The notes under the pieces are model-generated. The model saw only the letters and a program-made list of their open reading frames with translations, did no database searches and had not been told where the DNA came from. A stretch of DNA of 38,277 bases from Streptomyces echinatus (GTDB taxonomy: Bacteria > Actinomycetota > Actinomycetes > Streptomycetales > Streptomycetaceae): positions 1-38,277 of the forward strand of contig NZ_JACHJK010000032.1 of NCBI RefSeq assembly GCF_014203595.1, given 5' to 3'. The stretch's first letter is position 1, and every line of letters begins with the position of its first letter. The position numbers and the translations under genes are program-made. Positions 34,128 through 38,277 of the stretch are shown here, in pieces.

Positions 34128-34930
34128 CAGTGCCGTCCTCCCGAGTGCTGCGGCATGGTCTGCCGGTGGGCGTCGTCCTCCCAGGCACCGAGCCTGGTCA
34201 TCCGGGCGGCGACCGCGTCGGCCGTCGGCCGGAGCAGTTCGCCGGCGAAGGCGCCGTCGGCGAGGAAGACCACGCGGTCGGCGTAGGAGGCGGCCACCGG
34301 GTCGTGAGTGACCATGACCAGCGTCTGCCGGGCGGTGTCGACGGACTCGCGCAGCAGGCCGAGCACGGACGCGGCGGTGCGGGTGTCGAGGGCGCCGGTC
34401 GGCTCGTCGGCGAAGACCACGGCGGGGCGGGTCACCAGGGCGCGGGCGATGGCGACGCGCTGCTGCTGGCCGCCGGACAGCTGGGACGGCAGGTGGCCGA
34501 GCCGCTCGGCCAGGCCCACGCGCTGCACCACGTTGCGGATCAGGCCCTTGTCGGGCCGCTGCCCGGCCAGTTGCAGCGGCAGGGTGATGTTCTGCATGAC
34601 CGTGAGCGCGGGCAGCAGGTTGAAGGACTGGAAGATGAAGCCGATCCGGTCGCGGCGCAGCTTGGTCAGCCGGGTGTCGTCCAGGCCGGCGAGGTCGGTG
34701 CCGCCGACGGTGACCGTGCCGGAGCTGGGCGGGACCAGTCCCGCGGCGCAGTGCAGGAAGGTGCTCTTGCCCGATCCGGACGGGCCCATCACGGCGGTGA
34801 AGGTGCCGTCGGCGAAGCTCATGGTGAGCCCGCGGAGCGCGGCGACCTGGCTGTCTCCCCCGCCATAGGTCTTCGACACGGCGTCCAGCCGTACCGCCTC
34901 CGCCCGGCGGCGGTTCTGTGAAGTGTGCAC
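34127..34930 (-). CDS. ABC transporter ATP-binding protein (LolD/MacB family)
   Basis: Nucleotide-binding subunit, 267 residues. Walker A GPSGSGKST at 49-57, Q-loop FIFQSFNLL, signature LSGGQQQR, Walker B VVFADEP and switch THD are all intact. It drives the permease encoded next. GTG at 34930 has a strong ribosome site (GGGGAG, spacing 5) and is preferred over a longer frame. First gene of a four-gene operon: ATPase, permease, kinase, regulator. Confidence 0.94.
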   Translation of the reverse strand: MHTSQNRRRAEAVRLDAVSKTYGGGDSQVAALRGLTMSFADGTFTAVMGPSGSGKSTFLHCAAGLVPPSSGTVTVGGTDLAGLDDTRLTKLRRDRIGFIFQSFNLLPALTVMQNITLPLQLAGQRPDKGLIRNVVQRVGLAERLGHLPSQLSGGQQQRVAIARALVTRPAVVFADEPTGALDTRTAASVLGLLRESVDTARQTLVMVTHDPVAASYADRVVFLADGAFAGELLRPTADAVAARMTRLGAWEDDAHRQTMPQHSGGRH

Positions 34931-35027
34931 TCGGGCTCCCCTATGAGATAACGCGCTTCTCACGCGGTGTCTGCGGACCACATTAGGAACGGCGCGGGCA
35001 GGGCGCATTGGCATTGTCCGGCCGGTT

Positions 35028-35051
35028 CGAGGTAGAGGTTTCTCTACCTCG
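35028..35051 (-). promoter_or_regulatory. Perfect 10-bp inverted repeat, candidate operator of the ABC/two-component operon
   Basis: CGAGGTAGAG (35028-35037) and CTCTACCTCG (35042-35051) are exact inverted copies around GTTT. It stands about 98 bp before the ATPase start, a fitting place for a binding site of the operon's own response regulator. A terminator hairpin is the other reading, but no gene ends here. Confidence 0.55.
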
Positions 35052-35123
35052 CGGGGGCAGGTTTCGGCACGAGCCCGGCGAACTTACACGGACCCGATGT
35101 CAAGGGCGCGGAAACTTCCCTCG

Positions 35124-35186
35124 CCCGGATATCTGACACCACCCTGTCCGAATACCTGACTCCCCTTCGAACGGTTCGGTTAGCAC
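35124..35186 (+). promoter_or_regulatory. Direct repeat, palindrome and weak promoter before the PqqD-like gene
   Basis: CCCGGATATCTGACACC (35124-35140) is repeated with 13 of 17 matches at 35147-35163, one unit 23 bp after the other. A possible promoter is CTGACT (35156-35161) with TTAGCA (35180-35185), 18 bp apart. The palindrome CGAAC-G-GTTCG (35168-35178) lies between the two hexamers, a classic repressor position. Confidence 0.4.
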
Positions 35187-35233
35187 CCGTGCCGTCCGGC
35201 GTGTTGGCGGGTACCGTCGGAGATGACGGAAAA

Positions 35234-35246
35234 ATCTTCGGAAGAT
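35234..35246 (+). promoter_or_regulatory. 13-bp palindrome just upstream of the PqqD-like start
   Basis: ATCTTC-G-GAAGAT has perfect 6-bp arms and ends 10 bp before the preferred ATG. It could be an operator or a small hairpin near the ribosome site. Its low GC stands out locally. Confidence 0.4.
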
Positions 35247-35256
35247 GGGAAGTCGC

Positions 35257-35511
35257 ATGGCCAGGAGGCCTGACCCCGAGCTGACCGCGCAGGTCCGGCC
35301 CGACGGATATCTGGAGCTGTTCTCCCGGCGTACCGGCAAGCGGCACCGGTGCGGCCCACGCGGCACGACGATGTGGCTGGCGCTCCAGCGCAGCGGCTGG
35401 GAACCCGAATTGGCTGCGGATGAAATCTCCGTGCAATTAGGTATCGATCCGGACAGTATCCGCTGCGATATCGAAGCGTGGTTGGCGCATTTCCGCGAAG
35501 CGGGCAAGTGA
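35257..35511 (+). CDS. Small PqqD-like (RRE-fold) protein with a TTA codon
   Basis: 84-residue protein with no signal peptide or membrane segment. The pattern (short strands RPDGYLELFSRR, then TGKRHRCGPRGTTMWLAL, then a winged-helix-like stretch with a D-x-x-x-I-R-C-D-I-E-A-W-L-A-H-F end) resembles the PqqD/RiPP-recognition-element family, though the match is by eye only. Codon 61 (35437-35439) is TTA, the only in-frame one I noticed in the window, so translation may depend on the bldA tRNA. The second half is also richer in A and T than its neighbours. ATG at 35257 has GGGAAG at short spacing; an ATG at 35245 is possible but has no spaced ribosome site. No RiPP precursor or maturase is nearby. 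Function unknown; a regulatory or carrier-binding role is only a guess. Confidence 0.8.
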   Translation: MARRPDPELTAQVRPDGYLELFSRRTGKRHRCGPRGTTMWLALQRSGWEPELAADEISVQLGIDPDSIRCDIEAWLAHFREAGK

Positions 35512-35564
35512 AAGAAGCCGCAGGGCGCGGACGGCCTTTCGCCCGCCGCGCCCCGCGGCACGTC

Positions 35565-35592
35565 CGGCACCGACGCCGTGCCGTCGGTGCCG
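35565..35592. terminator. Bidirectional terminator-like hairpin between PqqD-like gene and PKS C
   Basis: CGGCACCGACG (35565-35575) and CGTCGGTGCCG (35582-35592) form a perfect 11-bp stem with a 6-nt loop between two convergent genes. No T-run, which is common for actinomycete terminators. Confidence 0.65.
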
Positions 35593-35636
35593 CCACCGGT
35601 TCCCCGCTCCGCCGAGTCCGTTCCGGCGCCGCGGTG

Positions 35637-38277
35637 TCAGCCTGCCGCCGCTCGCGGCAGCCACGCCTCGACCGCCGCGGCCGTGGCCTCCGCGAACTCC
35701 TCCAGCATCGTGAAGTGCGTCCCGGGCACGTCGGCGGGCTCGTGCTCCGCCGGCCAGGACGCCCGCCAGTCGCCGGTGCCGGCGCCGGTGGCGAAGGACT
35801 CCTCGGGCCGCACGAACAGCACCGGCGCCGCCAGGGCGCCCGGCGGGCAGTGCTGGATGAGGTCGCTGTAGCGGCTCATCGCGGCGAGCCGGGCGGTGCC
35901 GAAGCCGCCGAGGGACGACTCACGGTCCAGCATGCCGTCGAACATCTGCCGCCACAGCTCGTCCTTGCCGTCGTCCCCGGGCAGATAGGTGTCCAGCAGC
36001 ACCACGCCCGAGGCGGGCCGGCCCGCCTTCTCCATGACCTCGGCCGCCGCGTGGGCGAACTGGCCGCCGGAGGAGTAGCCGACGAGCACGTACGGCTTTC
36101 CGTCCGGGCAGCACCGGCGGATGCCCTCCACGACCACCTCCACCACCGCGTCCACGGTGAGCGGCAGCGCCTCACCGGGGCCGAAACCGGGTACCGCGGG
36201 CACCAGGACGTCCCGGCGGTTGCGGAAGTGCCGGGCGAAGCGGGCGTACTGGTGTGCGCCGCCGAGTGCCATCGGCGAGGGCAGGCAGACGAGCCGCGGG
36301 GTGGTGTCGCCGCCGGCCAGCCGCACCGGGTCGGCGACGCCGTCGAGTTCGGTCCGGGAGGAGAAGCCGGGGAGGATCCCGGCGACGGTGCGCAGCAGTT
36401 CGACGGCCTGTGCCATCCGCCCGTCGGCCGCCGCGCGCCGCACCAGCCCGCTGACCGACTCGAGGTCGCCGGCGCCGTCCGGGTCCGGGGCACCGCCGGC
36501 CAGTCGTCCGCGCAGGGCGGTGGCGAGCGCGGCCGGGGTGCGGTGGTCGAAGACGGCACCGGCCGGCAGGGCGGTGCCCAGGGCGCTGCCGAGGGAGCCG
36601 CGCAGCTCGGCGGCGGAGACGGAGTCCATGCCGATCTCCAGGAAGACCGCGTCGGGCTCGACGGCCTCGGGTCCCGGGTGGCCGAGGATCGCCGCGGTGC
36701 GGGCCCGGACCAGGTCCGTCAGCAGTTCCTCCTGCTCGGCCTCCGGGAGGCCGGCCAGCCGCTGCCGCAACGGCTCGGCGCCGACGGGTTCGTGAGCTCC
36801 GGCGGGCGCCGGACCAGCGAGCGGTCCGGCGGTGAGGGCCACGTCCGCGGTCAGCCAGTACCGCTCCCGCTGGAAGGCGTAGGTGGGCAGTTCGGCGCGG
36901 GCCGTGCCGGGGAAGAGCGCGGCCCAGTCGGGGGCGAGGCCGTCGGCGTACAGGCGGGCGAGGCCGGAGGCGAGGGTGGCGGGCTCGCTGCCGTGGCGCC
37001 GGCCGAGGGCGACGAAGACGGCACCGTCGCCTTCCGCGCAGTCGCGGGCCAGGCCGGTCAGGACGGCGTCGGGGCCGAGTTCGACGAAACGGCCGACGCC
37101 GGCGGAGGTGAGGGCGGCGACGGCGTCGGCGAACCGGACCGTCTCCCGCACATGCCGCACCCAGTAGCCGGGGTCACGCAGCTGCTCGTCCGCCGCGGGG
37201 CGGCCGGTGAGCGTGGACACCAGCGGAATGTCCGGCCGGTTGAATGTCAGCTTTTCCGCGACGGTCCGGAATTCTTCGAGCATGCCGTCCATCAGAGGTG
37301 AATGGAAAGCGTGCGAAACGGCGAGCCGTCTGGTCTTGGCGAATTCACCGGCGACGGCGAGCACCGCCTCCTCCTCGCCCGAAATCACCACGGAAGAGGG
37401 GCCGTTGACCGCGGCCAGTCCGACGCGGTCGTCCAGCAGCGGCCGTATCTCGTTCTCGGTGGCCTGGACGGCGACCATCGCGCCGCCTTCCGGCAGGGCC
37501 TGCATGAGCCGGCCGCGGGCGGCGACCAGCGTGCAGGCGTCGTCCAGGCCGAGGACACCCGCCACATGTGCGGCGGCGAGTTCCCCCACGGAGTGCCCCG
37601 CCAGCAGGTCGGGCCGCACGCCGAAGGACTCCAGCAGCCGGAACATGGCCACCTCGAAGGCGAACAGTGCCGTCTGCGCGTACCGCGTGCGGTGGACGGC
37701 GTCGGCGTCGTCGCCCGCCAGCAGGCCGGCCAGATCCAGGCCCATGCGTTCGTCGATCGCGTCGAAGGCCTCGGCGAACACCGTGTAGCGGGAGCGCAGT
37801 TCGAGGCCCATGCCGAGGCGCTGGGCGCCCTGGCCGGTGAACAGGAACGCCGTACGGGACCCGGAGCGGGCGCGGCCGGCCGTGACCGTCGGGGTGGGTG
37901 CCCCGGTGGCGAGGGCGCGCAGACCGGCCAGCAGCCGGTCCCGGTCCGCGCCGGTGACGGCCGCGCGGTGGTCGAAGGCGGTGCGGCGGGTGCCGAGTGC
38001 CCGGGCGACGGCCGCCGGGTGCAGCTCGGGCCGGTCCGCCAGGAACGTGTGCAGCCGTTCGGCCTGCCCGGGGAGGGCCTGAGCGGAACGGGCGGACAGG
38101 GGCCACACGACCGCCGGGGCGTCGGGTTCGGTGCCGGTGGGCGGCAGGTCCCGCGCGGGTGCCTCCTCGATGATGGTGTGGGCGTTGGTGCCGCTGATGC
38201 CGAAGGAGGAGACGCCGGCCCGGCGCGGGCGGTCCGTGGCCGGCCAGGCCCGTTCCTCCGTCAGCAGCCGCACGTTC
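35637..38277 (-). CDS. Type I polyketide synthase PKS C, terminal module with thioesterase (5' end beyond window)
   Basis: The last 880 residues of the final PKS subunit; the gene enters from the right edge. Order: KS tail (SSFGISGTNAHTI), AT (GHSVGELAAAH with serine codon at 37592, and HAFH, malonyl type), only a short linker, ACP (LEIGMDSVSAAELR), TE. The TE has nucleophile Ser in GYSSGG (codon at 36074), an acid in LLDTYLP and His in PGTHFTMLEE. There is no room for KR or DH between AT and ACP, so the last unit stays a beta-ketone. The TE should release the chain by attack of the starter amine, giving the macrolactam. Stop at 35637; converges with the PqqD-like gene. Confidence 0.95.
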   Translation of the reverse strand, partial: NVRLLTEERAWPATDRPRRAGVSSFGISGTNAHTIIEEAPARDLPPTGTEPDAPAVVWPLSARSAQALPGQAERLHTFLADRPELHPAAVARALGTRRTAFDHRAAVTGADRDRLLAGLRALATGAPTPTVTAGRARSGSRTAFLFTGQGAQRLGMGLELRSRYTVFAEAFDAIDERMGLDLAGLLAGDDADAVHRTRYAQTALFAFEVAMFRLLESFGVRPDLLAGHSVGELAAAHVAGVLGLDDACTLVAARGRLMQALPEGGAMVAVQATENEIRPLLDDRVGLAAVNGPSSVVISGEEEAVLAVAGEFAKTRRLAVSHAFHSPLMDGMLEEFRTVAEKLTFNRPDIPLVSTLTGRPAADEQLRDPGYWVRHVRETVRFADAVAALTSAGVGRFVELGPDAVLTGLARDCAEGDGAVFVALGRRHGSEPATLASGLARLYADGLAPDWAALFPGTARAELPTYAFQRERYWLTADVALTAGPLAGPAPAGAHEPVGAEPLRQRLAGLPEAEQEELLTDLVRARTAAILGHPGPEAVEPDAVFLEIGMDSVSAAELRGSLGSALGTALPAGAVFDHRTPAALATALRGRLAGGAPDPDGAGDLESVSGLVRRAAADGRMAQAVELLRTVAGILPGFSSRTELDGVADPVRLAGGDTTPRLVCLPSPMALGGAHQYARFARHFRNRRDVLVPAVPGFGPGEALPLTVDAVVEVVVEGIRRCCPDGKPYVLVGYSSGGQFAHAAAEVMEKAGRPASGVVLLDTYLPGDDGKDELWRQMFDGMLDRESSLGGFGTARLAAMSRYSDLIQHCPPGALAAPVLFVRPEESFATGAGTGDWRASWPAEHEPADVPGTHFTMLEEFAEATAAAVEAWLPRAAAG

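Larger units (their letters stand above)
34931..35256. promoter_or_regulatory. Divergent control region between ABC/two-component operon and PqqD-like gene
   Basis: 326-bp gap without a supportable gene, less GC-rich than its surroundings. It holds a perfect 10-bp inverted repeat on the ABC side, and on the other side a 17-bp direct repeat, two short palindromes and a weak promoter (listed separately). A candidate -10 for the ABC operon, TAATGT (34985 to 34980), has no convincing -35. Confidence 0.6.

Noticed and set aside
32100..34286. 728-codon plus-strand frame opposite the permease
   Set aside because: Glycine- and histidine-rich shadow with no recognisable fold; the minus strand encodes a clear FtsX-like permease with start and stop overlaps to its neighbours.
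1..38277. tRNA or rRNA genes, insertion sequences, integrases, phage attachment sites
   Set aside because: None recognised; the window is filled by cluster genes with short gaps.

Overview
The window is high-GC (about 70% or more) DNA with GTG starts, four-base start/stop overlaps and one rare TTA leucine codon. This is the pattern of a Streptomyces-type actinomycete chromosome. Nearly all of it is the middle of one type I modular polyketide cluster, and both ends run off inside PKS genes. The gene set matches the vicenistatin-type (Vin) beta-amino-acid macrolactam pathway: a glutamate/methylaspartate mutase pair, a PLP decarboxylase, two adenylate-forming ligases, a stand-alone ACP, a discrete acyltransferase and an amino-acid-removing hydrolase.

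Layout. (1) Positions 1-6029, minus: partial PKS A, with docking region, one KS-AT(methylmalonyl)-DH-KR-ACP module and the start of a further KS. (2) 6140-17191, minus: PKS B, with loading ACP and two KS-AT(malonyl)-DH-KR-ACP modules; this is the first assembly-line subunit. (3) 17257-25462, minus: a tightly coupled starter operon in the order VinJ, K, L, M, N, O, H, I. (4) 25941-28724, plus: two paralogous P450s and a 3Fe-4S ferredoxin. (5) 28759-29514, minus: a type II thioesterase. (6) 29624-34930, minus: an ABC transporter (ATPase, FtsX-like permease) followed by a histidine kinase and a NarL-type response regulator. (7) 35257-35511, plus: a small PqqD-like protein with a TTA codon. (8) 35637-38277, minus: partial PKS C, ending KS-AT(malonyl)-ACP-TE with no ketoreductase.

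How it should work (inference from Vin enzymology). The mutase converts glutamate to 3-methylaspartate. The VinN-like ligase loads it on the free ACP. The VinO-like enzyme decarboxylates it to a 3-aminoisobutyryl thioester. The VinM-like ligase caps the amine with an amino acid, and the VinK-like acyltransferase moves the capped unit to the loading ACP of PKS B. PKS B and A add malonyl, malonyl and methylmalonyl units, each processed to a double bond, which gives a polyene. PKS C adds the last malonyl unit unreduced. The VinJ-like hydrolase removes the cap and the thioesterase domain closes a lactam, so a beta-keto lactam is expected. P450s and ferredoxin oxidise the product; the ABC/two-component unit probably senses and exports it.

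The most notable non-coding signal is an 18-bp direct-repeat box (two TAGGGG-type half-sites 10 bp apart). It stands 22-23 bp before a candidate -10 element upstream of four biosynthetic transcription units, always in the direction of the gene. The most notable gene is the lone PqqD-like protein with its TTA codon and repeat-rich promoter.
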